This document shows positions 24,798 through 32,313 of a DNA stretch of 41,074 nucleotides, piece after piece. The translations under genes were made by a program, and so were the position numbers. The stretch is from Treponema sp. Its GTDB lineage: Bacteria > Spirochaetota > Spirochaetia > Treponematales > Treponemataceae. The notes under the pieces are model-generated. The model was not told the origin of the DNA and ran no database searches. It was given only the letters and a program-made list of their open reading frames with translations. The first letter of the stretch is position 1; every line of letters begins with the position of its first letter. The stretch lies in assembly GCA_018385315.1 (NCBI GenBank), contig JAHAZJ010000071.1, positions 1-41,074 of the forward strand, given 5' to 3'.

Positions 24798-26378
24798 ATG
24801 GAAAACATTAAAGAAGTTCGTGTTCGTTATGCTCCATCTCCAACTGGAATGCAGCACATTGGTGGTGTTCGCACTGCTTTGTTTAACTACTTGTACGCTA
24901 AATCAAAAGGGGGAAAATTTATTCTCCGTTTGGAAGATACAGACCGTACCCGCTATGATGAAAAATATGTAAAAAATCTTTACGACACAATGGAATGGCT
25001 GGGAATTGACTGGGACGAAGGTGGCGATAAAGGTGGTGAATATGGTCCTTATGTTCAGTCTGAACGCTTTGAACTTTACAAAGAATATGCAAATAAATTA
25101 ATTGAAAACGGTGAAGCTTATTACTGTTTCTGTGATGCTGAACGCCTGGATCGTATCCGTAAAATTCAGACAGAAAACAAAATGGCTCCTGGTTATGACA
25201 GAAACTGCCGCCATTTGACTCCAGAAGAAGTAAAAGCAAATCTTGATGCTGGAAAGCCTTATGTAATTCGTCTTAAGGTTCCAATGGAAGGAGAAACAAA
25301 ATTCTCTGACCACATTTTAGGCGACATTGTTTGGAAGAACGAAGATATTTCTCCAGATCCAGTTTTGCTTAAATCAGACGGATTCCCAACATATCACCTG
25401 GCAAACATTGTTGATGACCACATGATGAAAATCAGTCATGTAATGCGTGCTCAGGAATGGATTCCTTCAACACCACTTCATGTTCAGATGTATAAATCTT
25501 TTGGCTGGGAACATCCTGAATTCTGCCACTTGCCAATGGTAAATGGTGCTGATGGTAAAAAGCTTTCTAAACGCCACGGTTCTACTTCTTTGAATGAATT
25601 CCGTGCCCGTGGTTATTTACCAAAAGCAATTGTAAACTATGTTGCAATGCTTGGTTGTTCTTATGTTGAAGGTCAGGAATTCTATACTCTTGATGAACTT
25701 GCTAAAAATTTTAAGCTTGAACACTTGAACAAAGCTCCTGCTGTATTCGATTACAAAAAACTTGAATACTACAACGGAAACTATATCCGCCAGATGAGTG
25801 CAGAAGAACTTTACAAATGGACACTTCCATTCATTACAGGTACAGGCGATGCTACGCTGGAAATCAATCCGGAAAATCCACAGCCAAAACCAAATGTTGG
25901 TCCTGAATTCTCTGGTGTTGCCCTTGGTGATGACGGTCGTCCATACTGTGTTGATAAGTCTATGAACATGAGCACAGAAGATGTTGAAAAAACATTGCTT
26001 GGATTAATGCCACTTATTCAGGAACGTCTTAAGTTCTTAACAGAAGCCGCTGAAATGGTTCACTTTATGTTTACAGAACCAGCAGTTCCTCCTGCAGAAC
26101 AGATTATTCCTAAGAAAATTGACCTTGCTAAAACTAAGGAAGTCTTGGAAGCCGCTAAAGATTTTGTTCACCAGTGTTTCAGTTTGGATCACGAAGGTGC
26201 AGAAAATCTTGCAAAAGCTAAGGCTGAAGAACTTGGAATTAAACTTGGTGACTTTATGATGCCAATCCGTATGGCAGTTACAGGAAGCCGTGTTTCTCCA
26301 CCATTAATCGGTTCAATCCTGGTTCTTGGGGAAGCTAAATGTTTGGCAAGAATTGAAAGAACAATTAATTCGCTGTAA
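24798..26378 (+). CDS. gltX: Glutamyl-tRNA synthetase
   Basis: Class I aminoacyl-tRNA synthetase that charges tRNA-Glu; in organisms with GatCAB it may also charge tRNA-Gln. The product is 526 residues. The HIGH-type motif is APSPTGMQHIGGVRTALFN near residues 12-30, and the KMSKS-type motif is DGKKLSKRHGST near 250. The zinc-like region contains YCFCDAERL. It is slightly longer than average because of extra residues in the anticodon-binding half (about 350-385). AGAGG precedes the ATG. Confidence 0.97.
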   Translation: MENIKEVRVRYAPSPTGMQHIGGVRTALFNYLYAKSKGGKFILRLEDTDRTRYDEKYVKNLYDTMEWLGIDWDEGGDKGGEYGPYVQSERFELYKEYANKLIENGEAYYCFCDAERLDRIRKIQTENKMAPGYDRNCRHLTPEEVKANLDAGKPYVIRLKVPMEGETKFSDHILGDIVWKNEDISPDPVLLKSDGFPTYHLANIVDDHMMKISHVMRAQEWIPSTPLHVQMYKSFGWEHPEFCHLPMVNGADGKKLSKRHGSTSLNEFRARGYLPKAIVNYVAMLGCSYVEGQEFYTLDELAKNFKLEHLNKAPAVFDYKKLEYYNGNYIRQMSAEELYKWTLPFITGTGDATLEINPENPQPKPNVGPEFSGVALGDDGRPYCVDKSMNMSTEDVEKTLLGLMPLIQERLKFLTEAAEMVHFMFTEPAVPPAEQIIPKKIDLAKTKEVLEAAKDFVHQCFSLDHEGAENLAKAKAEELGIKLGDFMMPIRMAVTGSRVSPPLIGSILVLGEAKCLARIERTINSL

Positions 26379-26381
26379 TGC

Positions 26382-26409
26382 GGAATTAGGAATTAGGAAT
26401 TCGGAATTG
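26382..26409. repeat. Four tandem GGAATTN heptamers
   Basis: GGAATTA, GGAATTA, GGAATTC and GGAATTG follow one another just after the gltX stop. A T6/A6 hairpin with a CGGAG loop follows at about 26411-26427 and could act as a weak terminator. Confidence 0.6.
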
Positions 26410-26430
26410 ATTTTTTCGGAGAAAAAATTC

Positions 26431-26471
26431 TTGGATAAAATGCTACTAAATCTATAATAATGTAGTATAAT
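26431..26471 (+). promoter_or_regulatory. Promoter(s) of the small orphan gene
   Basis: TTGGAT (26431-26436) with TATAAT (26453-26458) at 16-base spacing gives one promoter. A second TATAAT lies at 26466-26471. Both precede the AGAGGA ribosome binding site of the 71-residue gene. Confidence 0.5.
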
Positions 26472-26501
26472 AAATTATCACTAGTTTTTAGAGGAAATAC
26501 T

Positions 26502-26717
26502 ATGGCTGAAATTTATATTAAATATGCAGGCGGCTTTTCTAGAGCTGCAGATAAAGCTAGTTTGGGTGGAAAAGTAGTTTCTTACGCAGACTTCAAAACT
26601 TTAAGTGCTGATATAAAAGGCGGAGAAGAATATGGAATTATTCTTGATTCTGCTGATGTTCAGGATTTTATTGCAAATTATGAAGATGAATCAGTTTTTA
26701 CTGATGCTGAAAAATAA
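26502..26717 (+). CDS. Small acidic protein of unknown function
   Basis: A 71-residue, acidic, cysteine-free protein with no signal peptide or membrane segment. It begins MAEIYIKYAGGFSRAADKAS and ends VFTDAEK. I do not recognise the family. It has its own promoter candidates, a good ribosome binding site (AGAGGA) and clean codon use. These support a real gene despite its length. It stands alone between gltX and an IS-end-like repeat. The pattern of short strands and helices suggests a compact cytoplasmic domain, but this is a guess. Confidence 0.7.
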   Translation: MAEIYIKYAGGFSRAADKASLGGKVVSYADFKTLSADIKGGEEYGIILDSADVQDFIANYEDESVFTDAEK

Positions 26718-26750
26718 TAAAAAAAGCCTGGATTTTAATTAAATTAATTA

Positions 26751-26809
26751 TGAAGTGCACCCCTAAAGTTGGACAAATAAAGTTCAATGTTAAGAGGTGC
26801 ATTTTTTTT
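26751..26809. mobile_element. Paired IS3-type terminal repeats without a transposase
   Basis: TGAAGTGCACCCCTAAAGTT followed by GGACA (26751-26775) resembles the terminal repeat of IS3-family elements. A diverged inverted copy, AGTTCAATGTTAAGAGGTGCA (26781-26801), lies only five bases away. No transposase sequence is between or beside them. It is either a minimal MITE, a deletion scar, or, because eight T residues follow the arm, a domesticated terminator for the small gene upstream. Confidence 0.5.
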
Positions 26810-26906
26810 GAAGGCGGGGATGTGTTTTATAAATTCTGTCTCTTCCGAGCCCAGGGTTTGAATAAGATATAATTAAAATTGAACATAATAAAGTATGGAG
26901 GAAATG

Positions 26907-28010
26907 ATGAAGAAATTGGGATTTGGGCTTATGCGCCTTCCTTATGCAGACAATAAAGAATGGGGAAATATTGATTTAGAAAAAACAAAAGAAATGGTTG
27001 ATGCCTACATGGCAGAAGGCTTTACTTATTTTGATACAGCATGGGTTTATCACGGGGGACACAGTGAAAGAGCTTTTGGTGAACTTGTTGCAAAAAGATA
27101 TCCTAGAGAAAAATTTCAGGTTACTTCAAAAATGCCTGTTTGGGAGCTGAAAGAAGAAGGTGATTTGGACCGTATTTTTAATGAACAGCTTAAAAAATGT
27201 GGTATTGAATATTTTGACTATTATTTTATGCATGCTTTAGGTGATGGAAATTACAAATCGGCACAGAAATTTCACGGTTTTGAATGGATGCAGAAAATGA
27301 AAGCTGAAGGAAAAATTAAACATCCAGGTTTTAGTTTTCATGACAGTGCAGAAAAATTGGAAGAAATATTAAACGATCATCCAGAAGTAGAATTGGTTCA
27401 GTTGCAGATTAACTATATTGATTGGGAAAGCGATAATGTTCAGGCTCGCAAATGTTATGAAGTTGCAATGAAACATGGTGTTCAGGTTGCAATTATGGAA
27501 CCAATAAAAGGTGGTAGTCTTGCAAATGTAATGGATGATGCAAAGAAGATTTTCAAAGATGTGAATCCTGATGCAAGTGTTGCTTCTTGGGCTGTTCGCT
27601 ATGCCGCAAGCCTGGATAATGTTCTTGTTGTTCTTTCTGGTATGAGCAATATGGAACAGCTTAAAGACAATATGTCTTACATGAAAGATTTTAAACCTCT
27701 TGATGATAAAGAACGAGAAGCAGTTAAAAAAGCAACCGAATTAATCAAATCTACAATTGCAATTCCTTGTACAGCCTGCCGTTATTGTACAGATGGATGT
27801 CCTCAGTCTATTAATATTCCTCGGTATTTTGAAATTTATAATGAGTCAAAACGTTATGGTGTAGACAGTTTTAAATGGCACTACAACGAAGAAAAGAAAA
27901 AGGGTGGAGCTCCAGCTGAATGTGTTCAATGCCGTGCCTGCGAAGGTCATTGTCCTCAGCATCTGGAAATTGTTGATTTATTGAAAGAAGTTGTAAAAAC
28001 ATTTGAGTAG
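26907..28010 (+). CDS. Aldo/keto reductase with C-terminal ferredoxin domain
   Basis: Predicted oxidoreductase of 367 residues. The TIM-barrel part holds the AKR tetrad Asp43 (FDTAW), Tyr48 (VYHGGHSE), Lys75 (TSKMP) and His109 (FMHAL). The C-terminus has two four-cysteine clusters, CTACRYCTDGCP and CVQCRACEGHCPQ, of the 4Fe-4S ferredoxin type, suggesting electron exchange with ferredoxin. Several ATG codons lie in a row. The one at 26907 is chosen because GGAGG at 26897-26901 then has five-base spacing, whereas the ATG at 26895 overlaps that site. The physiological substrate is unknown. Confidence 0.93.
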   Translation: MKKLGFGLMRLPYADNKEWGNIDLEKTKEMVDAYMAEGFTYFDTAWVYHGGHSERAFGELVAKRYPREKFQVTSKMPVWELKEEGDLDRIFNEQLKKCGIEYFDYYFMHALGDGNYKSAQKFHGFEWMQKMKAEGKIKHPGFSFHDSAEKLEEILNDHPEVELVQLQINYIDWESDNVQARKCYEVAMKHGVQVAIMEPIKGGSLANVMDDAKKIFKDVNPDASVASWAVRYAASLDNVLVVLSGMSNMEQLKDNMSYMKDFKPLDDKEREAVKKATELIKSTIAIPCTACRYCTDGCPQSINIPRYFEIYNESKRYGVDSFKWHYNEEKKKGGAPAECVQCRACEGHCPQHLEIVDLLKEVVKTFE

Positions 28011-28040
28011 ATCCTTCAACAAGTTCAGGATGACGGGAAT
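28011..28040. repeat. Dispersed ATCCTTCAACAAG-type repeat
   Basis: ATCCTTCAACAAGTTCAGGA followed by TGACGGGAA begins right after the reductase stop codon. ATCCT/AGGAT form its short inverted ends. Near-identical sequences of the form CTTCGACAAGCTCAGGATGACG are, from memory, widely dispersed intergenic repeats in bacteria. The TGAC inside it sits where a -35 box for the next gene would be. Confidence 0.5.
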
Positions 28041-28052
28041 CTCTTTATTTAC

Positions 28053-28058
28053 TATAAT
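28053..28058 (+). promoter_or_regulatory. -10 box close to the NusG_II start codon
   Basis: TATAAT ends nine bases before the ATG at 28068, and ATGACG (28030-28035) lies 17 bases upstream as a possible -35. There is no Shine-Dalgarno. The transcript should start within a few bases of the start codon, so this six-gene run may begin with a leaderless message. Confidence 0.5.
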
Positions 28059-28067
28059 AACTAGAAT

Positions 28068-28454
28068 ATGGCAAATAAAGGGAAGTTCTTTAAATCTGCA
28101 TTTAAAAACATAAAACCTCTGGATTTTATTATAATCGCGCTGGTACTTGCTGCCGGCGTGGTTTTTTGTTTTAAATCAGCAAAAGAAGTTTCAGGCGGCG
28201 ACTTGGTTCAGGTACAGACATCAAAAGGCACCTATGAATATGCCCTTAATGCAGACGGGGATTTTACTGTAGAAGGAGAACTTGGAAAAACCACAATCCA
28301 CATTGAAAATCGCAAGGTTTGTATTTTAGATTCCCCTTGTCCAAATAAAACCTGCGTGAATCAAGGATGGGGAACAACTTTAGTTTGCCTGCCAAATAAA
28401 GTAATGGTTACTGTTATTCAAAAGGAGAGTGATTTTGATGCAGTGGCTCAGTAA
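28068..28454 (+). CDS. NusG domain II protein, membrane-anchored
   Basis: A 128-residue protein with an N-terminal membrane anchor (about residues 17-37, LDFIIIALVLAAGVVFCF). An extracytoplasmic NusG_II domain (PF07009-like) follows, with conserved cysteines in CILDSPCPNKTC near residues 85-100. It is not the transcription factor NusG. Such proteins recur next to Gx-transporter and ApbE genes and are thought to take part in envelope redox or flavin-linked chemistry; their exact role is unknown. Its 3' end overlaps the next gene by 17 bases. Confidence 0.82.
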   Translation: MANKGKFFKSAFKNIKPLDFIIIALVLAAGVVFCFKSAKEVSGGDLVQVQTSKGTYEYALNADGDFTVEGELGKTTIHIENRKVCILDSPCPNKTCVNQGWGTTLVCLPNKVMVTVIQKESDFDAVAQ

Positions 28455-29466
28455 AAAAATTGAATCAGAAAAAAATATGGTAGCCTGGCTTGGGGCTTTG
28501 ACTCTTCTTTTTTCCTATGCAGAACTTTTTATTCCCCGTATTGTACCTTTTTTTAGATTAGGGCTTGCAAATGTGGCGGTTTTAATGGGTTTATCCCTGT
28601 CCCCACTGTCTTTTGCAATGTTGCTTTTTATAAAGGCTTTTTGTTCCAGTATGATGGGGGGCACTTTATTTACACCTTTCTTTTTTATCAGCTTAATGCA
28701 GTCTGTAATCAGCGGCTTTGTGATGTATGTTTTGTTTCATGTAGATGGACTTTTTGCCAGTGGAAAGAAAGAAGAAACAACCGCAAATTCTAACAGGTAT
28801 GTTAGTTTCTTTGGAATTTCTGTGGCGGGGGCTGGGGCAAGTGCGGTTGTTCAAATTGAATTGTGCCGCATTTATTTAGGACAAGGCACTTTAGTATTGC
28901 TGGGACCAATGCTTTTATTTAGTGTGCTTTCTGGTATTGTAACTGCCGCAATTAAGTACGCCCTCCCTCTCCCACCCACAGCGCCGGTTTTAGAGCAGCT
29001 TCCCTTATCAGCTGCATCTGTAAAAACAAGTTCAAAAATTCTTTTATGGGCAAAACTCCTTTCTTTAATTTTTGCTGTCATCATCATATTTACCCTGGAT
29101 TCCTGGAAAATCCTGCTACCGGTTATGATTGTATGCCTTGTTTTGCAAAGATTAAGTGGCAGAAAAATCAAGTTTCTTCCATATATGATGCTTTGGGTTT
29201 TTATAATAATAACAAGCCTTTTTGAACCTCAGGGGAAAATCATTTTTGCTTTGTGGAAAATCAAAATTACTTACGGGGCACTTATGAGTGGTATTACAAA
29301 AGTCATGATTATGACTTCGGTTTCTGCATTAAGTCAGTGTGTAGCAGGATTGAAGTTTTATAACGAAAAAAGTTTAATAAGTCAGGTATTTTTAAATTAT
29401 CAGAAAATGATTGAAAAATGGAAAAACTCTAAGGGGAACTTTCTTGAAAAACTTCAGATTTTTTAG
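28438..29466 (+). CDS. Gx transporter family protein (heptaprenyl diphosphate synthase component I-like)
   Basis: Integral membrane protein of 342 residues with about eight to ten hydrophobic segments. The N-terminal conserved part (FRLGLANVAVLMGLSLSPLS and KAFCSSMMGGTLFTPFFFIS) fits PF07456, often called heptaprenyl diphosphate synthase component I or Gx transporter. The transporter reading is favoured because it is polytopic and lies in a NusG_II-Gx-ApbE cluster. AAAGGAG (28421-28427) serves the ATG at 28438 better than the GTG at 28429, which touches it. It overlaps both neighbours. The substrate is not known; a flavin- or quinone-related compound is inference from context. Confidence 0.78.
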   Translation: MQWLSKKIESEKNMVAWLGALTLLFSYAELFIPRIVPFFRLGLANVAVLMGLSLSPLSFAMLLFIKAFCSSMMGGTLFTPFFFISLMQSVISGFVMYVLFHVDGLFASGKKEETTANSNRYVSFFGISVAGAGASAVVQIELCRIYLGQGTLVLLGPMLLFSVLSGIVTAAIKYALPLPPTAPVLEQLPLSAASVKTSSKILLWAKLLSLIFAVIIIFTLDSWKILLPVMIVCLVLQRLSGRKIKFLPYMMLWVFIIITSLFEPQGKIIFALWKIKITYGALMSGITKVMIMTSVSALSQCVAGLKFYNEKSLISQVFLNYQKMIEKWKNSKGNFLEKLQIF

Positions 29467-30526
29467 TGTATTAATATTATCAGTTTTATGTTTCAGCTGT
29501 ACAACAAAAGAAGAGGCAAATATTTCTTTTGAAGCCATGAACACTTGGATGACAATTAAAGTGGTAGGTGGAAAGGGCACAAAAAAAGTTACAAAAGATG
29601 TAGAACAATTCTTTAAGGATTTTGAGGCTCAGATTTCTACAACAGATAAAAATAGCGAAGTGTATATTTTAAATGAAAAATCTTGCAATTTATCCCTGTC
29701 CCCATCATCATCACCATCATTATCAACACAAATATGCAGTGCGGATTTAACAGATGGGGTTTTTGATTTAACTTCTATGGCACTAAAAATGGCTGATGAG
29801 ACTGATGGCGCTTTTAATCCTTGTTTGTATCCTGTTACAAAAGCCTGGGGTTTCACAACAGATTCTTATAAAGTTCCGGACCCTCAGGAAATATCTTATT
29901 TGCTTAAAAAAACTGATTATAAAAAAGTTGAAATTGGAGATGAAAATCAAATTGCGTTCCCTTCTGGCATGATGTTTGACTTTGGCGGCATTGGAAAAGG
30001 GTATGCTGGGGACAGACTTATTGAATTTTTAAAAAATAAAAATCTTAGATATGGCATTATTGATTTAGGCGGAAATATTCAAACCTTTGGCCATAAACCA
30101 AATGGAAGTCCATGGAATATTGGAATCAGGAATCCTGTTGGTGAAGGAATTATTGCTGGGGTTAGTATTAATGAAGGTGCTGTAATTACCAGCGGCGGTT
30201 ATGAACGTTTTTTTACTGCTGATGATAGCAATAAATATATTCATATTATTGATCCAAAATCTGGCATGCCGGTGGATAACGGTCTTGTTTCTGTAACAAT
30301 TGTGTGTGAGTCTGGCGCATATGGTGATGCTCTTTCTACAGCCCTTTTTGTAATGGGAAAAGAAAAGGCAATTGAGTTCTGGAAGAGCAATGAAGGTGAA
30401 GAATTTCAGTTTATTATAATGAGTCAGACCCAGGCTGATGGATTTGAAATTACATACACAGCAGGATTAAAAGAAAACTTTTCTATTCTTTTGGATGTAG
30501 ACAAAATAAATATCGTGGAAAAATAA
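29444..30526 (+). CDS. apbE: FAD:protein FMN transferase (ApbE family) lipoprotein
   Basis: Flavin transferase that moves FMN from FAD onto target proteins in the periplasm; the Treponema pallidum relative Ftp (TP0796) also hydrolyses FAD. The product is 360 residues with a lipoprotein signal ending in LCFSC. Family motifs are FDFGGIGKGYAGDRL, IDLGGNIQTFG, AVITSGGYERFF, HIIDPKSGMPVD and YGDALSTALFVMG. The TTG at 29444 is chosen: AAGGGG lies seven bases upstream, and it gives a proper signal peptide, unlike a TTG at 29411. It overlaps the Gx gene by 23 bases. A serine-rich stretch (LSLSPSSSPSLS) encoded by CAT-rich low-complexity DNA is an unusual insert. No FMN_bind target is encoded in the window. 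Confidence 0.92.
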   Translation: MKNFRFFSVLILSVLCFSCTTKEEANISFEAMNTWMTIKVVGGKGTKKVTKDVEQFFKDFEAQISTTDKNSEVYILNEKSCNLSLSPSSSPSLSTQICSADLTDGVFDLTSMALKMADETDGAFNPCLYPVTKAWGFTTDSYKVPDPQEISYLLKKTDYKKVEIGDENQIAFPSGMMFDFGGIGKGYAGDRLIEFLKNKNLRYGIIDLGGNIQTFGHKPNGSPWNIGIRNPVGEGIIAGVSINEGAVITSGGYERFFTADDSNKYIHIIDPKSGMPVDNGLVSVTIVCESGAYGDALSTALFVMGKEKAIEFWKSNEGEEFQFIIMSQTQADGFEITYTAGLKENFSILLDVDKINIVEK

Positions 30527-30531
30527 AAATA

Positions 30532-30540
30532 TGCTAAAAT
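30532..30540 (+). promoter_or_regulatory. Extended -10 before the protease module
   Basis: TGCTAAAAT lies in the 35-base gap between apbE and the SH3/Sel1 gene, just ahead of its GGAGG (30548-30552). It could let the last three genes be transcribed independently of the flavin genes. Confidence 0.4.
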
Positions 30541-30561
30541 AAGGAGTGGAGGTTACTTCTA

Positions 30562-32313
30562 ATGGTTCAGCAGGAAATCCTTCTTATTGTGGAGGATGTG
30601 ACGCTTTTTAAGAATGCCAGATTCTGGCAGCAATTGCGTTTATGTATTTATGATTTAAGGGAAAAAGCTTTTAAAAAAGATGTGGACCTTAAATTAGGGT
30701 TTTGTCAGCTTAAAGACCAGAGTGACAGTGACGGAGTTGAAAAGGCAGAACAGATTATTTTTGCCGATTTGAATAATTTTTCTCTTGCAAAAGATTTTAA
30801 TAACTGTCTTAACAAAATTTCTGATAAAAGTCTTATTCAATATCTGAAAAATTATGACAAAAGAAATGATGCTCCAGCTACCGGTGCAAAAATCATATAT
30901 TTTCAGAAAGAGTGTTGTTCTCCTTCAATAGTAGTAGAAGACAAGACTGTAAAAGAATTGTGCAAAGAAAAAAAATGCCAGATTCTTGTTATCAATAATA
31001 ATGAAATAAGTGGTTTTGAACCAAAATTCCGCAGTTTTATTTTTAAAAATCCAAAACCATTAAAATCATTAATTTCGAAAAAACAGATTATTTTCTTTAT
31101 TTGTTTACTTGCAGGGGCGGGAATTATTTCTAGTATTCCTTTTATATTTAGAAAGGTGACAACAGTAAAGTATGTTTATCAGAAAGTTTATACAGGGGAT
31201 GGTGACCGCCTCATTTTACGCCAGGAACCTTCCCGTGAAGCTGATGAAATTATGCGTCTTATTGAGGGTGAAACTGTAATTCTTCTGGAAGAAGGGGAAG
31301 AATGGAACAAAGTTAACTATCACGGATTGTCTGGTTATTGTAGCAGTCAATATTTGAAAGAAGCCCTGGAAGAAGAATATGTAATTACTGATTCAGAAGC
31401 CAAATATTATTATGGAAAAGCCTGCATCAGATTCCTGGAACCAGAAATTGTAGATGGTTACCAGTGGATTAGGGAGGCTGGTGATGAAGGTTTGCTTCGT
31501 GCTCAGTGGGCAATGGTTGGTTTTTATGATAAAGGAGCGGCTCACCTTTCTAAAAATGTAATTCAGGCTGCATACTGGTGTGATATGGTAGTGGACAATA
31601 AAAATTGTCTGGAAGAAACTCAGCTGGTAGATTGGAGAAATCTTCAGGTTACTTATGAAAATACGGGAAATTCTGAGCTTTCAAAAAAATATAAAAATAA
31701 AATTGCAGAACGTGAAAGGGATATTAAAATTATCCGCCAGCAGTCTGCAAAATTCTTGAGCGAATATTATTTTGATTCAAATTATGAGAAGGCAGATTCT
31801 TATTATCGTCAGGCACTGGAACTGGGACTTAAAGGGGACAGCAATTATATGATGAGCCTTGCAAATTATTATGGAATTAGTACTGCAGATTATTTGTATT
31901 GGATGAAAAAGGCTTCTTCATTAAAAAATAACGATGCTACTCTTGCACTTGCTGAATATTACTCGGATAACGGGGAATATGAAAAAGCAATAGATTATTA
32001 TAAGTCACTTTATAATGCTGGTTATGAAACTGGTGATATGGCTTACGAAATTGGTCTTATTTATTGGAACGAATGGAAAAATTATTCTACTGCTTATTCT
32101 TGGTTTTACAGAACTTACAATGCAAGAAAATATAACGATCAGTATTATGATGCTTGTTTTGCTCTTGGTATGTGTTATGAAAACGGCTATGGAACTTATA
32201 AAGATATTTATTATGCAATGCAGTTCTATGGTTATGCTTATTCTTCTAACTCAAAAGCAGCAGAGGCTTATGATCGTTTAAGAGAAAAATATGGAGAATA
32301 CACATGGTACTAA
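30562..32313 (+). CDS. Membrane protein with SH3 and Sel1-like repeats
   Basis: A 583-residue single-pass protein. Residues 1-160 form a cytoplasmic domain that begins EILLIVEDVTLF and is faintly like a von Willebrand A fold, though the metal-site serines are missing. A membrane helix at about 175-196 leads outside to a bacterial SH3 domain (about 208-268, with RLILRQEPSREADEIMRLIEG and GYCSSQYL). Tyrosine-rich Sel1/TPR repeats follow to the end, including AQWAMVGFYDKGAAHLSK and ACFALGMCYENGYGTYKD. SH3 domains of this kind bind peptidoglycan or peptides, and Sel1 repeats scaffold proteins. It overlaps the caspase gene by ten bases. A scaffold or sensor role for the two proteases encoded next is inference. 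Confidence 0.75.
   Translation: MVQQEILLIVEDVTLFKNARFWQQLRLCIYDLREKAFKKDVDLKLGFCQLKDQSDSDGVEKAEQIIFADLNNFSLAKDFNNCLNKISDKSLIQYLKNYDKRNDAPATGAKIIYFQKECCSPSIVVEDKTVKELCKEKKCQILVINNNEISGFEPKFRSFIFKNPKPLKSLISKKQIIFFICLLAGAGIISSIPFIFRKVTTVKYVYQKVYTGDGDRLILRQEPSREADEIMRLIEGETVILLEEGEEWNKVNYHGLSGYCSSQYLKEALEEEYVITDSEAKYYYGKACIRFLEPEIVDGYQWIREAGDEGLLRAQWAMVGFYDKGAAHLSKNVIQAAYWCDMVVDNKNCLEETQLVDWRNLQVTYENTGNSELSKKYKNKIAERERDIKIIRQQSAKFLSEYYFDSNYEKADSYYRQALELGLKGDSNYMMSLANYYGISTADYLYWMKKASSLKNNDATLALAEYYSDNGEYEKAIDYYKSLYNAGYETGDMAYEIGLIYWNEWKNYSTAYSWFYRTYNARKYNDQYYDACFALGMCYENGYGTYKDIYYAMQFYGYAYSSNSKAAEAYDRLREKYGEYTWY

Noticed and set aside
28591..28607. TTTATCCCTGTCCCCA occurring in both the Gx gene and apbE (again near 29691) as a mobile repeat
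   Set aside because: The match is only about 16 bases, lies inside coding sequence in both places and has no flanking repeat structure; chance or local duplication is enough.
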